NCBI GenBank assembly: GCA_040756375.1
Contig: JBFLZC010000007.1
Span: 62,001 to 126,000, forward strand
DNA: 64,000 nucleotides
Origin: VGSG01 sp040756375
Lineage (GTDB): Bacteria; Desulfobacterota; Desulfomonilia; Desulfomonilales; Desulfomonilaceae
Direction of reading: 5' to 3'
Below are positions 9,213-18,870 of the stretch, one piece after another; the stretch's first letter is position 1; each line of letters starts with the position of its first letter. The translations under genes and the position numbers were made by a program. The notes under the pieces were generated by a model. That model ran no database searches and was not told where the DNA came from. It was given only the letters and a program-made list of their open reading frames with translations.

Positions 9213-12200
9213 TCACAGCTCCACTTTGGGTGTTTGAGGCGTTCGTTTAAGCGTGTTCCCCAGGATTGTCCTGACCTTCTGCATGGCCACGTAAAGCGCG
9301 GGGGTAAAGATGACGCCTAAACAGGTTACGCCGAGCATTCCGGCAAAGACCGCGGTGCCAAGCGACTGGCGGCTTGCCGCGCCGGCTCCACTGGCCACCA
9401 CGAGAGGCAGCACTCCGATGATGAACGCAAAAGACGTCATAAGGATCGGCCTGAAGCGCAATCGAGCGCCTTCCACAGCCGCGTCGAACGCGCTCTTGCC
9501 CTCGGCCATGCTTGCGCGGGCGAATTCCACGATAAGGATCGCGTTCTTCGCTGAAAGCCCCACCAACAGCACCAGGCCCACCTGGGTGTATAGGTTATTG
9601 TCGAAATGTCTGATGAGCAGGCCAAGCGCCGCTCCGAGGACCGCAAGGGGAACCACCAGAATCACGGCCAAAGGATCGATCCAGCTCTCGTACTGGGCCG
9701 ACAGGAGCAGCAAGACGACCAGGACGGCAAGGCCGAACACGATGAAAATCTGTCCGCCCGCTTGCTTTTCTTGAAATGCCATGCCGGTCCATTCATACCC
9801 CATTCCAGGCGGGAGTTTCTCACGCGCCAGGGTTTCCATGATCTGGATTGACTGACCGGAACTGATCCCGGGGGCCGGCTCTCCCGCAACCCGCGCTGAC
9901 GGGAACATGTTATACCGATTTATCCGTTGAGGACCCACGGTCTCTTCCACTTTGACTAGAGTTCCCAGAGGGACCATCTTGTTTTCGAGTGAGCGCACTT
10001 GCAGCTTGGTAATGTCTTCCGGCCGCGTTCGGTACTTACTGTCCGCCTGCACCTTCACCTGCCAGGTCCGACCGAATTTATTGAAATCATTCACATAAGT
10101 TGAACCAAGATAGGCTTGCATTGTGTCAAAGACCGACTGGAGAGGCACCTTCATGTTCAAGGCCTTCACACGGTCCACATCCGCAAAGAGGGTCGGCACC
10201 GAAGCCCTGAACGTTGAATTTACCCCTTGGACTTCTCCCTCGGCATTGGCCGCGGCAGCCAGCTCGGCCCCGGCCTGTGCGAGCACATTCACGCCCACTG
10301 CGCCCTTGTCTTGCACCATCATCTCAAAGCCGCCGCTCTGGCCGACGCCCATGATCGGGGGCAGAGAAAAGGGGAAAACGATCGCATCCTGAATTTTCGA
10401 GAAGCGGAAGAAGAGCTCCCGCATTATCACTTCCTTGGAGCGCCCTTCCTCGAGGCGCTCGTCCCAAGGCTTGAGCGAGGCAAAGCCACCTCCGAGATTG
10501 GCTCCTGTATTGTCGATGATCGAGTATCCCGGCAGTACCGTGAAGTCACCCATCCCTTTGGTAGTCTTGAGGATATCTCCTACCTGGTTGAGGACGTTCA
10601 CGGTCCGCTCAAGAGACGCACCGTCCGGCAACTGCGCGTTGATCATGATTAGACCGTCGTCCTCGTCCGGCAGGAAGCCGGTTGGAATCTTTATGAAGCC
10701 CACATAGGTCAGCGCGACCGCTACGGCGAAGACAATCAGCATGACTGCGAGCTTACGCAGCCCGTGGGTCACCAGGTTCGTGTATCCATTACCGAGCCGC
10801 TCGAATGCATTGTTGAAGGTGCGAAAGAATATGTTCTTTTGGCCGTGATGGGGTCTCAGCAGGAGCGCACACAGAGCAGGGCTCAATGTGAGAGCGTTAA
10901 TCGCGCTGAAGAGGGTCGTGAATGCGATGGTCAGTGAAAACTGCCTGTACAGTTGCCCGGTAATTCCGCCCAGGAAAGCTGCCGGCACGAAAACCGCCAT
11001 GAGCACGAGCGTGATGCCGACGATCGCCCCGGTAATTTCATCCATAGCGCGGAGCGCGGCGTCCTTGGCGCTTAGTCCGAACTGGGTCATGTTGCGTTCG
11101 ACATTCTCCACCACCACGATTGCGTCATCTACGACAATTCCAATGGCAAGCACCATGCCGAACAGGGTCACCATGTTGATGGAAAAACCCATCAGAGCCA
11201 TGACCGCGAATGTGCCGATGAGCGACACGGGAATGGTTACGGCCGGAATCAGGGTCGCCCGCCAGTCTTGCAGAAAGATAAAGACTACCAAGAAGACAAG
11301 GACAAAAGCTTCAAAGAGGGTTTTGACCACTTCGTGGATAGAGGTCCGCACAAAGTCCGATATGTCGTAGACAACCTTGTAATCCACGTCCGACGGGAAG
11401 TCCTTCTTGAGCTCGTCCATTTTCTTGCGGACTTCGTCCGCAACCTGGAGCGCATTGGATCCCGGGGCTTGGTACACGATGATCGTGGCTGACGGAACGC
11501 CGTTCATGAACGAAAGCGTGTCGTACATCTTGCCGCCAAGCTCGACCCGCGCCACGTCTTTGATCCGCACGATGCGCCCGCCTTGACTCCCTTGGCCAGG
11601 CTGGCCGGCTTGACCCATTTGGAGACCTTGCCCGGGCTGTCTGGGTTGGCCCGTCTGGCCGGGTTGAGCTGTTTCGCCTGTTTTCACAATAATGTTCTCA
11701 AATTGAGAAACGTCGTCCAATCGGCCCAGGGTTTTGATCGTCAGTTGGAAGTCCTGACCGGGAGGCGCGGGTTGCTGGCCGATTTGACCGGCCGCGACCT
11801 GGACGTTCTGCTGTTTGAGCGCATTTACTACGTCATTGGTAGTGAGGCTGTTGTATTCGAGCTTTTCCGGATTGAGCCAGATCCGCATCCCGTAGTCTTT
11901 CAGCGGGAATACCTGAACGTCCCCCACTCCCTTGAGGCGAGCGATCTGGTCCTTGATGTTAATCGTCACATAGTTGGTGAGAAACAGATCGTTGTACGTG
12001 CCCTTCGGAGAGTATAAGCCGAGCACATTGACGAATGTTGTGGATGACTTCTTCGTGGTGACGCCAAGACGTTGAACATCTTCCGGCAATTGCGGCATAG
12101 CAATGGACACTCGGTTCTGCACGAGTACCGTTGCCATGTCGATATTGGTGCCAAGCTCAAAGGTTACCCAGAGCGTGTACGAGCCATCGCTAGCGCTGGT

Positions 12201-12443
12201 GCTGTACATGTACAGCATATTCTCAACGCCGTTCACCTGCTGCTCTATTGGCGAGGCCACAGTATCCGAGACCACCTGGGGGTCTGCCCCAGGATAAGTC
12301 GCAGTCACCTGGATCATGGGCGGCGATATGTCGGGATACTGGGAAATAGGTAACTGAAATATGGAGACCGCGCCGGCGATCACTATCAGAATGGAGATCA
12401 CCGAAGCGAAGATGGGCCGATGGATGAAGAAGCGACTTAGCAT
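9213..12443 (-). CDS. RND efflux transporter, HAE1/AcrB-like inner-membrane pump
   Basis: 1,076 residues with the classical start (MLSRFFIHRPIFASVISILIV), the proton-relay double aspartate in GIVVDDAIVVVEN (near residue 439) and the transmembrane lysine in VGLSAKNAILIVEFA (near 965). These place it in the hydrophobe/amphiphile efflux-1 family, which exports drugs, bile salts or solvents with a periplasmic adaptor and a TolC-type channel. It follows its adaptor gene by 14 bases, so the two form one operon. No outer-membrane channel gene is next to them. Odd feature: a ~37-residue Gln/Pro/Gly-rich stretch with repeated GQPGQ units interrupts the porter domain at about residues 252-288. Confidence 0.95.
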   Translation of the reverse strand: MLSRFFIHRPIFASVISILIVIAGAVSIFQLPISQYPDISPPMIQVTATYPGADPQVVSDTVASPIEQQVNGVENMLYMYSTSASDGSYTLWVTFELGTNIDMATVLVQNRVSIAMPQLPEDVQRLGVTTKKSSTTFVNVLGLYSPKGTYNDLFLTNYVTINIKDQIARLKGVGDVQVFPLKDYGMRIWLNPEKLEYNSLTTNDVVNALKQQNVQVAAGQIGQQPAPPGQDFQLTIKTLGRLDDVSQFENIIVKTGETAQPGQTGQPRQPGQGLQMGQAGQPGQGSQGGRIVRIKDVARVELGGKMYDTLSFMNGVPSATIIVYQAPGSNALQVADEVRKKMDELKKDFPSDVDYKVVYDISDFVRTSIHEVVKTLFEAFVLVFLVVFIFLQDWRATLIPAVTIPVSLIGTFAVMALMGFSINMVTLFGMVLAIGIVVDDAIVVVENVERNMTQFGLSAKDAALRAMDEITGAIVGITLVLMAVFVPAAFLGGITGQLYRQFSLTIAFTTLFSAINALTLSPALCALLLRPHHGQKNIFFRTFNNAFERLGNGYTNLVTHGLRKLAVMLIVFAVAVALTYVGFIKIPTGFLPDEDDGLIMINAQLPDGASLERTVNVLNQVGDILKTTKGMGDFTVLPGYSIIDNTGANLGGGFASLKPWDERLEEGRSKEVIMRELFFRFSKIQDAIVFPFSLPPIMGVGQSGGFEMMVQDKGAVGVNVLAQAGAELAAAANAEGEVQGVNSTFRASVPTLFADVDRVKALNMKVPLQSVFDTMQAYLGSTYVNDFNKFGRTWQVKVQADSKYRTRPEDITKLQVRSLENKMVPLGTLVKVEETVGPQRINRYNMFPSARVAGEPAPGISSGQSIQIMETLAREKLPPGMGYEWTGMAFQEKQAGGQIFIVFGLAVLVVLLLLSAQYESWIDPLAVILVVPLAVLGAALGLLIRHFDNNLYTQVGLVLLVGLSAKNAILIVEFARASMAEGKSAFDAAVEGARLRFRPILMTSFAFIIGVLPLVVASGAGAASRQSLGTAVFAGMLGVTCLGVIFTPALYVAMQKVRTILGNTLKRTPQTPKVEL

Positions 12444-12457
12444 TGATCGTGACCCGG

Positions 12458-13636
12458 TTACTTTGCGGCAGGCTTTTGCTGGGCCGGAGCGCCGGGAGCA
12501 GGCGCGGCTGGAGGCATGAGCGCTTTCACAACGATTCCCGGCCGAGCCCGTTGCACTCCGCTCACCACCACCCGGTCATCGGCAGAGACGCCTTCGTCAA
12601 TCACCCGCATGTGATCGACGCTCTGTCCCGGCTTGACGCGACGCTTCTCCACCACCTCCTGAGCATTGACTACCAGCACATACCGCCCGGCCTGGTCCGC
12701 TTGTATGGCGACTTCCGGCACGAGGAGCCCGCGGCGCTTGTCCAGGGGGACCCGAAGCCGCACAAACATACCGGGCAAGAGCAGTCCGTCCAGGTTGGGG
12801 AAGACGCCTCTCACCTGCATGGTGCCGGTAGAGGGGTCGATTTGCGTGTCCGCGAAATCAATGTATCCTTCGTGCGGATAGCCCTTCTCGTCAGCAAGCT
12901 CCATGTAAACGGGATTCCGCTCATCTTTGACCGCTTTTTCGCTCTTATCTTTGACATAGTCGCGGATTATGGGGAGCACGTCGAGTTCACTCAAATTGAA
13001 ATACGCATACATGGGGTCGTCATTCACGACAGTCGTGAGCAGTGTTTTCTGTTCGGCGCCGACCAGGTTACCCACGTCCACCAGGTTGCGACTTACACGG
13101 CCGTTAATGGGAGATCTTACCTGGCAGTAGTCCAGGTTCAGTTTCGCCAAGTCCAGGTCGGCCTTTGCCTTTTCCACCTCAGCCGCGGCAGCGTCGCGTT
13201 TGGCGGTTGCTTCTTTGAGTTTCAGTTGGCTGAGGGCTTCTTTGGACTCCAGATACTGAGCCTTCTCCAGTTCATACTGAGCCAAGTCCAGCGATGCCTT
13301 GTTCGCGTCCAGAACTGCTTTGGCTTGCTCCACTCTGGCCTGGAAAGGCCGTGGATCGATCACGAAGAGGAGCTCGTCTTTCTTCACTTTGGATCGGGGC
13401 GCGAAGTTAATGGATTCCAACCAGCCCTGCACACGCGCTCGGACGTCCACGGATTCCAAAGCCGCGGTGGTCCCCGTGTATTCCAGATACCGGGTGACTT
13501 CCTGTTCCACCGGCTTAGTGACCGTCACTTCCGGTGCAGGCGGTCCCATTTTCTGTGAATCTCGGCCGCAGCCTGACATCCCCGGAAGACCGACTATGAT
13601 CAGCAGGAAAACGATACGGCTGGCGATGGGTAGCAT
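12458..13636 (-). CDS. RND efflux periplasmic adaptor (membrane-fusion protein), lipoprotein
   Basis: 392 residues from ATG 13636, chosen because AGGAG lies seven bases upstream and the N-terminus then reads as a signal peptide ending in a lipobox-like GMSGC. Longer in-frame extensions exist but lack a better ribosome-binding site. The adaptor pattern is clear: barrel-sandwich half motif (LEYTGTTAALESVDVRARVQGWL), a long alpha-hairpin region rich in Ala/Glu/Lys (about residues 95-160), the second half motif (VRSPINGRVSRNLVDVGNLV), and the beta-barrel/C-terminal part with DPSTGTMQVRGVFPN. It links the pump at 9213 to an outer-membrane channel encoded elsewhere. Confidence 0.93.
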   Translation of the reverse strand: MLPIASRIVFLLIIVGLPGMSGCGRDSQKMGPPAPEVTVTKPVEQEVTRYLEYTGTTAALESVDVRARVQGWLESINFAPRSKVKKDELLFVIDPRPFQARVEQAKAVLDANKASLDLAQYELEKAQYLESKEALSQLKLKEATAKRDAAAAEVEKAKADLDLAKLNLDYCQVRSPINGRVSRNLVDVGNLVGAEQKTLLTTVVNDDPMYAYFNLSELDVLPIIRDYVKDKSEKAVKDERNPVYMELADEKGYPHEGYIDFADTQIDPSTGTMQVRGVFPNLDGLLLPGMFVRLRVPLDKRRGLLVPEVAIQADQAGRYVLVVNAQEVVEKRRVKPGQSVDHMRVIDEGVSADDRVVVSGVQRARPGIVVKALMPPAAPAPGAPAQQKPAAK

Positions 13637-13929
13637 AGATGCGCTCCTAACGATGTGCCTCATGCGGCTGAGCCTGCGGCTGGTTCCGCTCTGTGCCGGC
13701 GCCGGCCGGCGAACTTCAGCTCTGAAATTCGCCCCACAGCTTGGCAATTGTAGACCTTTGGTACATAAACCAAGCCCCTTCCAAGGTCAACTTCCATCGT
13801 GCTGAGACGGCAGTTCTTTGGTCTCGCTTCCCAGAGGGTTTTCGCGAGCATGTCATTCAGAATCCTTGAAGACGCGGGGCTCGCAGTCCTCGGTTTCCGG
13901 AATTGGAATAGCCCTGGAAGCGATTGAAG

Positions 13930-14011
13930 AATAGGAGTTTTTGGTGGAGGGGTCCGGGGAGGCCCCTTTTTGCAAAAAGGGGGCGCCCCGGGCCCTTGTG
14001 CCTAAGCGCTG
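13930..14011. repeat. dispersed GC-rich hairpin element, copy 1
   Basis: An imperfect stem-loop at 13954-13991 (CCGGGG arm, A/T-rich loop TTTTTGCAAAAA, CCCCGG arm) with a conserved left flank reading TTTTTGG then GGAGGGGTCC. The same flank and stem occur in opposite orientation at 46495-46575. This copy directly abuts the N-run and poly-C, so assembly may have failed at a repeat. Confidence 0.7.
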
Positions 14012-14132
<121 letters not shown>

Positions 14133-14172
14133 ACTTCTTCAAAAGCTCATAGGCGCTGCAATCGCTGCCCGA

Positions 14173-14445
14173 TCAGCACGCTTTCTTTCGGCACTCGGTG
14201 AGCACGTCGTCCGGGATGAGCCACAAGGCGAGCACGATGAGTCCCGGCACGATTACCAGATCGTCCAGATGTCCCACGCCAGGAATGAAATCCGGAATGA
14301 TATCAATAGGGCTGACCGCGTACGCCAACGCGGCCCAGAGGAGGATTCTCGATACCCGTGGCGTCCGGGGGTGCTGGTACACGGCACGGTAATACCGCAC
14401 CCTGGTCTTGAAAGAGCTACGTATCTCTCTCAGGGATATCCTCAT
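14173..14445 (-). CDS. YkvA-family (DUF1232) small membrane protein
   Basis: 90 residues from ATG 14445, preceded by AAAAGGAG. The core motif AYAVSPIDIIPDFIPGVGHLDDL is the hallmark of the YkvA/DUF1232 family, flanked by two hydrophobic segments (about residues 33-52 and 62-80). Function of the family is unknown. A longer reading frame extends upstream to 14742 but its extra residues are unlike protein and lack a ribosome-binding site. Confidence 0.85.
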   Translation of the reverse strand: MRISLREIRSSFKTRVRYYRAVYQHPRTPRVSRILLWAALAYAVSPIDIIPDFIPGVGHLDDLVIVPGLIVLALWLIPDDVLTECRKKAC

Positions 14446-15185
14446 GCACTCCTTTTCCTTCGTGGATCTATTCCCGCCAACACTTATTATACAAGGAATT
14501 GCGGAGCTTTTCACTTCTCTTGGGTCATGGTGGGAACCGGCTTTTGACAGGCAAGTCGGCATGGGTTCATCACTATATACTAAAGCATTATATCGGACCT
14601 TTATTGGATCGGCCATTTCCTGTACGGCGCGCACCCGCGCGTGCCCCCTGGAGGGTCCTGGGCAGAAACGCGGGTCTGCTCCTACTGTGTCCTGGCTCAA
14701 TTTCAATGCACGGCTGGACAATCGCCAGTATTGTGGCAACAAGCACTGGCGACCATCAGCCTTGACGGGGAGGGCCGCGGCTAGGTATGCTCAGGTCAAG
14801 AACAGATCTAATTTATCATTTGGAAGCCCTGGAGGGATCCGCGAGGTTCGCGGCTCGGGCACAGCAACCAAGTCCATGTGTGAACAGGTACCATGGCACC
14901 TGACGCTACACATCCACCACCGGTTCTCGATCCCTGTGGCAATGCAATTGTGCTTGTCACAAGTATCCCCTTTCAGTCCTACATCCTGTACTTTGTTGCG
15001 AGGCGTGCCCATTCTGTATGAAATCCGTGGTAAGGGGGAAGTTGGAAGAGCATCTGAAAGACTGCAAGAAGTACCGCAAGAGCGGCAAGGAGACCCGTAA
15101 GAAATAGAATTGGCGTTTTACTCGCGCGGAGACGCGTAATGGACGCGGCGCGCGTCGAGTCTTAAGTCTCCGGGGGGACGGAGCC
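14446..15185. other. 740-bp stretch with no convincing long gene
   Basis: Open frames on both strands here have protein-unlike composition. The only hint of coding is a short Lys-rich frame at 15018-15107 (listed separately). No RNA gene, palindrome array or clear promoter was recognised. Confidence 0.5.
15018..15107 (+). CDS. possible small or remnant protein, Lys-rich C-terminus
   Basis: A 29-codon frame (MKSVVRGKLEEHLKDCKKYRK...) that looks like genuine amphipathic protein sequence, but it has no ribosome-binding site. In the same frame upstream, without a start codon, several cysteines occur, including CEACPFC. It could be the tail of a decayed Cys-rich protein or a chance frame. Confidence 0.25.
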   Translation: MKSVVRGKLEEHLKDCKKYRKSGKETRKK

Positions 15186-15650
15186 ATGCGCAGCAGTATC
15201 GTTTCACTGACGTCGGTGCTCGTGCTCCTGGCAGCCATTGCTCATGCTCAAAATGTCTTTTCCGATCAGCAGGCTGCCGAGCTTATCAGGCTCGCTCATC
15301 AAAATTTCTGGGGCAAGGCAAAGCTGTCCACTGGGCAGGTTATCCAACCCAGGGATGAGAGAGAACGGCGAACACTGCCTATACCTCACGCTGACGCGCT
15401 GCGTGTTGTTCAGTCGTCCGTGCCCGCGGGTCTTGGTGCTTGGTGTAACGTGGATTGGCGGTCTTATTACCAGTCTTTCATGAAGCTTGAGAGACAAAAG
15501 CCTTGGTCGGAGCAACAAATCGCTTTCATAGGTATATTGTTCGGCATAGCACAAGGAAATCTGCAGAAGGCCATGTCAACATCACCCTGCACTGCAAAAG
15601 AGCGCGAAGGGGTCACCAAACTGCTGGCCGTTGCGAAGAAAAGGCTCTGA
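15186..15650 (+). CDS. secreted protein of unknown function
   Basis: 154 residues with a clear signal peptide (MRSSIVSLTSVLVLLAAIAHAQ, cleavage likely after AHA). The mature part has two cysteines (near residues 87 and 135) that could form a disulfide, and an acidic/basic mixed composition without repeats. No family recognised. The region just upstream contains GGACGGAG close to the ATG. It is isolated: the gene before is 740 bp away and the following radical SAM gene starts 111 bases later. Confidence 0.65.
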   Translation: MRSSIVSLTSVLVLLAAIAHAQNVFSDQQAAELIRLAHQNFWGKAKLSTGQVIQPRDERERRTLPIPHADALRVVQSSVPAGLGAWCNVDWRSYYQSFMKLERQKPWSEQQIAFIGILFGIAQGNLQKAMSTSPCTAKEREGVTKLLAVAKKRL

Positions 15651-15761
15651 GATCTCACCTGACTTGGCCATCGCGTCAAAACCACTCTCCGGACTTGACA
15701 TAGTTGAAGTCTTGAGTAAATTTATGGATCTTTTGGAGACCTCTCGCGGAGACTAATTCGT

Positions 15762-17261
15762 ATGCGTGTGCTCTTGATTAATAGTAACTTGAAGGGCGAT
15801 ATTTTGGCGGCGCCCCCTATTGGCCTCTGCTACGTGGCGTCGGCCGCGGAAAAGGCAGGCCATGAGGTTCAGGTGGTGGATCTATGCTTCCAGCGGCGGC
15901 ACGAAAAGAAGTTGAAAGAGGCCATATCGCAGTTCACTCCTGAGGTCATAGGGCTGTCTGTCAGAAACATAGACAATGTTAATATGCTGTACCCGGTGTA
16001 CTATCTCCCTCTGGCAAAGAGCATTGTGCAATATATCAGAACCTTGACCTCCGCGCCTATTGTGGTTGGTGGACCGGCTGCGAGCATCTATCCGCAGGGC
16101 CTGCTGCAATTCCTGGGGGTTGACTTTGTTGTAGTTTCCGACGGTGAAGAAACTTTTGTGGAGCTTCTTCAAACTATTGTGACCGGAGCTGACTCCGGAA
16201 CTGTGCCGGGCGTGTGTGCGAAAGTCAATGGGAGTGTTCATTTCGAGCCGCGCCGCATGGCACAATTTCCCGATATACGGCCCAGCCTGGCCCGATGGAT
16301 TGACATGAAGCCGTACCACAGGATCGGGAGCAGTTACACGGTTCAGACCAAGCGCGGGTGCAGGCATCGATGCATATACTGCATATACCATATGGTTCAA
16401 GGAAACAAAATACGCATGAGGTCTCCCGAGGACGTGGTCGCGGAACTGGAAGAAGCTCACTTCAAGTTCGGGATCTCTCACTTCGAATTTGTAGATTCCA
16501 TATTTAACGATCCACCGGAACACGCTGCGCAGATACTTGAACTGCTTTGCAAGCAGAGCTGGCACGTTAACCTCAGCGCCATAGGCATGGATCCTGCCTA
16601 TCTCGATGACGAAGTCCTTGAGCTTATGTGGCGAGCCGGCTTCCGTTCTTTCATGATTAGCCCAGAATCCATGTCTGAAACCGTTCTCAAAAATTATTGT
16701 AAAGCGTTCACAATTCCCGACGTGATTCGAGCCACGGAGCGTATAAACAAAACCCGTCTTACCACATTCTGGTACTTCTTGGTGGGCGGTCCCGGGGAAA
16801 CCAACCAAACTCTTCAGGATACTCTTGATTTTATCGTCAAGTATTTGAAGCACGAACAGCACCCGCCGTACCATAATATCAATATGTTTCTCGGCGTCAG
16901 AATTTACCTCCAGACCAAACTGTGGGAAATTGCAAAAAGCCAAGGTCTGGTAAATTCGAATACAAATCCTCTTGAACCGTGCTGGTACGTGTCTCCGGAA
17001 TTGGACCTGGATCTTGCCGCAAGGCAGATGATACAGACTGCTGCATCATGTCCTGAACTATATCTCGGGTTTGATGAACGAATATTGGGAATATCCAGCC
17101 TGTTGGCCCTCATAGGGCGTCTGTCAGGAATGCCTAGGCCCTATTGGCGACACATTTGGGGTATAAACCGGCTCATGCTCAAATTCGGCCTACGCTTTAA
17201 GCTTGAAGCATCAGATGTAGTTTCTCTGATTAGACAGCAGCTTGCGCACCAGTCCCGCTAA
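15762..17261 (+). CDS. B12-binding-domain radical SAM protein
   Basis: 499 residues. The N-terminal ~150 residues form a cobalamin-binding-like Rossmann domain (MRVLLINSN, PPIGLCYVASAAEKAGHEVQVVDL, IVVGGPAAS, VVVSDGEETF). A radical SAM core follows with the [4Fe-4S]-binding CxxxCxxC motif as CRHRCIYC near residue 203, and later SPESMSETVLKNYCK. Members of this class use methylcobalamin and SAM for methylation or ring chemistry on lipids, pigments or antibiotics; the substrate here is not deducible. It converges with the OYE-type gene at 17283. No partner enzyme is beside it. Confidence 0.9.
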   Translation: MRVLLINSNLKGDILAAPPIGLCYVASAAEKAGHEVQVVDLCFQRRHEKKLKEAISQFTPEVIGLSVRNIDNVNMLYPVYYLPLAKSIVQYIRTLTSAPIVVGGPAASIYPQGLLQFLGVDFVVVSDGEETFVELLQTIVTGADSGTVPGVCAKVNGSVHFEPRRMAQFPDIRPSLARWIDMKPYHRIGSSYTVQTKRGCRHRCIYCIYHMVQGNKIRMRSPEDVVAELEEAHFKFGISHFEFVDSIFNDPPEHAAQILELLCKQSWHVNLSAIGMDPAYLDDEVLELMWRAGFRSFMISPESMSETVLKNYCKAFTIPDVIRATERINKTRLTTFWYFLVGGPGETNQTLQDTLDFIVKYLKHEQHPPYHNINMFLGVRIYLQTKLWEIAKSQGLVNSNTNPLEPCWYVSPELDLDLAARQMIQTAASCPELYLGFDERILGISSLLALIGRLSGMPRPYWRHIWGINRLMLKFGLRFKLEASDVVSLIRQQLAHQSR

Positions 17262-17282
17262 TCGCCTCAACAGCTCCGCTCA

Positions 17283-18494
17283 TCAAAGTGAACGGTTGTT
17301 CGCGTAGCAACGCAACGGCTTATCGTTCAGCACCGCAGCGAGGCATTTGTTGCACGACGTGCAGCTCACTCTGACCATTTCTCCTTCTTTCATTCGTTTG
17401 ACGAGGAGCGGATCTCGCACGAAGGGCCTGCTCATGGACAGCAAGTCCGCATGGCCCTGCTGCAAAATCTCTTCAATGACAGCGAGACTGCGTAGTCCTC
17501 CGACCAGTATCAGAGGAATGTTACCCAGGACTGGTTTGATGTGCTTCGCGGCATCAAGGTGATATGCTTCTTCAAGCGGGAATTTGTCTCGCCACCCGTT
17601 CAGCACAATTCTTGCCCAAGGTCTGAGCCAGAGCGGCATACCCTTTGCTAACTCGCGCACGGGCACGTCACCGCGACACACATTCATAAACGAATAGAAT
17701 AATGTGCCGCTGCTCAGTTCGATTGCGTCCACACCGAGTCCGGCTAACTTTTGCGCATATTGCGTAGCCAGCTTTGTGTTTATTCCTTCGGTAGGAGTAT
17801 AGTCGTTGAAGTTGAGTTTCACCAGGATAGGCACGCCTTCCGGCATGCTTCGTTTCACTGCACCCAAGACTTCCTTCAGGAACCGAAAACGGTTTTCGGA
17901 AGATCCTCCCCATGCGTCATTCCTGCGATTGAAAAAGGGCGAAAGAAACTGATTGATCAAATAGCCGTGCGCCGCGTGCAATTGAATTCCGTCTGCCCCT
18001 GCTTCTGCGGCGCGCCGCGCAGCCTCACCGAACGCGACTATAACCGCGTGGATCTCTTCTTCGTTCATCTCGTGTGGCTTCACAATGTTAATGGGATCTC
18101 GAAACGACCCTGACGGCGCTATGGGCCTCCGACCAATAGTCTTTTTTGTGGTCTGCCGTCCCGCATGGGAGAGCTGAAAGACGATCTTCCCTTCTCGTTC
18201 ATGCACCGTATCAACGATTTTCCTCAGCCCCGGAATCATCTCGTCGGAATGAATTCCCGTTTGATACGACGCCGCTTTTCCAGCCGCGTCAACAAACATA
18301 AACCCTGGTATGATGAGCCCTATTTCTCCCCTGGCCAGAATTCTGTACCGTTTTACCAGCCCGTCGGTTGCTTCGCCGTGAATGGAAGCCATCGCCTCAT
18401 GCGTCGCCGAATGTACAAAGCGATTCCTAATTTCCAGAGAGCCTATCCTAACCGGTGAGAAAGCCTTCAACTTGTGGTCCGCTACTGTAACCAT
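17283..18494 (-). CDS. Old Yellow Enzyme/2,4-dienoyl-CoA reductase-type NADH:flavin oxidoreductase
   Basis: 403 residues covering the FMN TIM-barrel only; the NAD(P)/FAD half found in full 2,4-dienoyl-CoA reductases is absent. Visible motifs are the N-terminal IGSLEIRNRFVHSATHEAM, the FMN/substrate motif QLHAAHGYLINQFLSPFFNRR, WGGSSENRFRFL, and LVGGLRS. The C-terminal CTSCNKC followed by a Cys 12 residues later matches the [4Fe-4S] ligation of the TMADH/DCR branch. It should reduce an activated C=C bond using electrons delivered through the FeS cluster. Its ATG overlaps the end of a short ferredoxin-like frame (18482-18655), so translation is probably coupled. Confidence 0.87.
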   Translation of the reverse strand: MVTVADHKLKAFSPVRIGSLEIRNRFVHSATHEAMASIHGEATDGLVKRYRILARGEIGLIIPGFMFVDAAGKAASYQTGIHSDEMIPGLRKIVDTVHEREGKIVFQLSHAGRQTTKKTIGRRPIAPSGSFRDPINIVKPHEMNEEEIHAVIVAFGEAARRAAEAGADGIQLHAAHGYLINQFLSPFFNRRNDAWGGSSENRFRFLKEVLGAVKRSMPEGVPILVKLNFNDYTPTEGINTKLATQYAQKLAGLGVDAIELSSGTLFYSFMNVCRGDVPVRELAKGMPLWLRPWARIVLNGWRDKFPLEEAYHLDAAKHIKPVLGNIPLILVGGLRSLAVIEEILQQGHADLLSMSRPFVRDPLLVKRMKEGEMVRVSCTSCNKCLAAVLNDKPLRCYANNRSL

Positions 18495-18655
18495 CGCACC
18501 TTTTGCCGCGTGTATTTGTACTTCGCTTCGAAATGTGCTCTGGTATCGTCGATGAAACCCAAGCGGCCGCCTTGCGCAACGAGCTCACGCGAGTAATTTT
18601 TCATCTCCAGATACCATTTCTTGCCTTCACCATGCTCATGGCAGAATTCGCACAT
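18482..18655 (-). pseudogene. 57-residue N-terminal stub of an MCEFC-type 4Fe-4S ferredoxin
   Basis: From ATG 18655 the peptide begins MCEFCHEHGEGKKWYLEMKNYS, which I recognise as the conserved start of a larger anaerobic FeS protein. GAAAGGAG lies a few bases upstream of the ATG. After about 30 family-like residues the sequence diverges and stops at 18482, so the usual ferredoxin clusters are missing. The frame overlaps the first codons of the downstream flavoprotein (start 18494). It may be a truncated relic or a real small CxxC protein serving as electron donor or leader for the OYE enzyme. Confidence 0.6.
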
Positions 18656-18870
18656 CTCGCAATTTCGCTCCTTTCAGCAGCGGCTGACAAGAACTAACCT
18701 ACCGCTTGCAAGCCTCAAGCACAATACCATTCGATAGGCGTCTACGTCTTCTCCCTGAAAAGCCGGGAGGAAAGCAAAGCTTCCCCATCTCTTCGAGGCG
18801 AACAGTTCGCCTCTTCTGGCGCCTATTCTGCCACCTCATGCTGGCGATCGGTTCTTTTCCGGGGAGCCTG

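Noticed and set aside
12443..13558. 371-codon plus-strand frame opposite the RND adaptor
   Set aside because: Shadow of a well-supported minus-strand gene.
14408..15100. 230-codon plus-strand frame
   Set aside because: Composition is not protein-like, no recognisable motif, and it overlaps the YkvA-like gene on the other strand.
18503..18697. 64-codon plus-strand frame
   Set aside because: Antisense of the MCEFC-type ferredoxin stub, which has recognisable family sequence and a ribosome-binding site.
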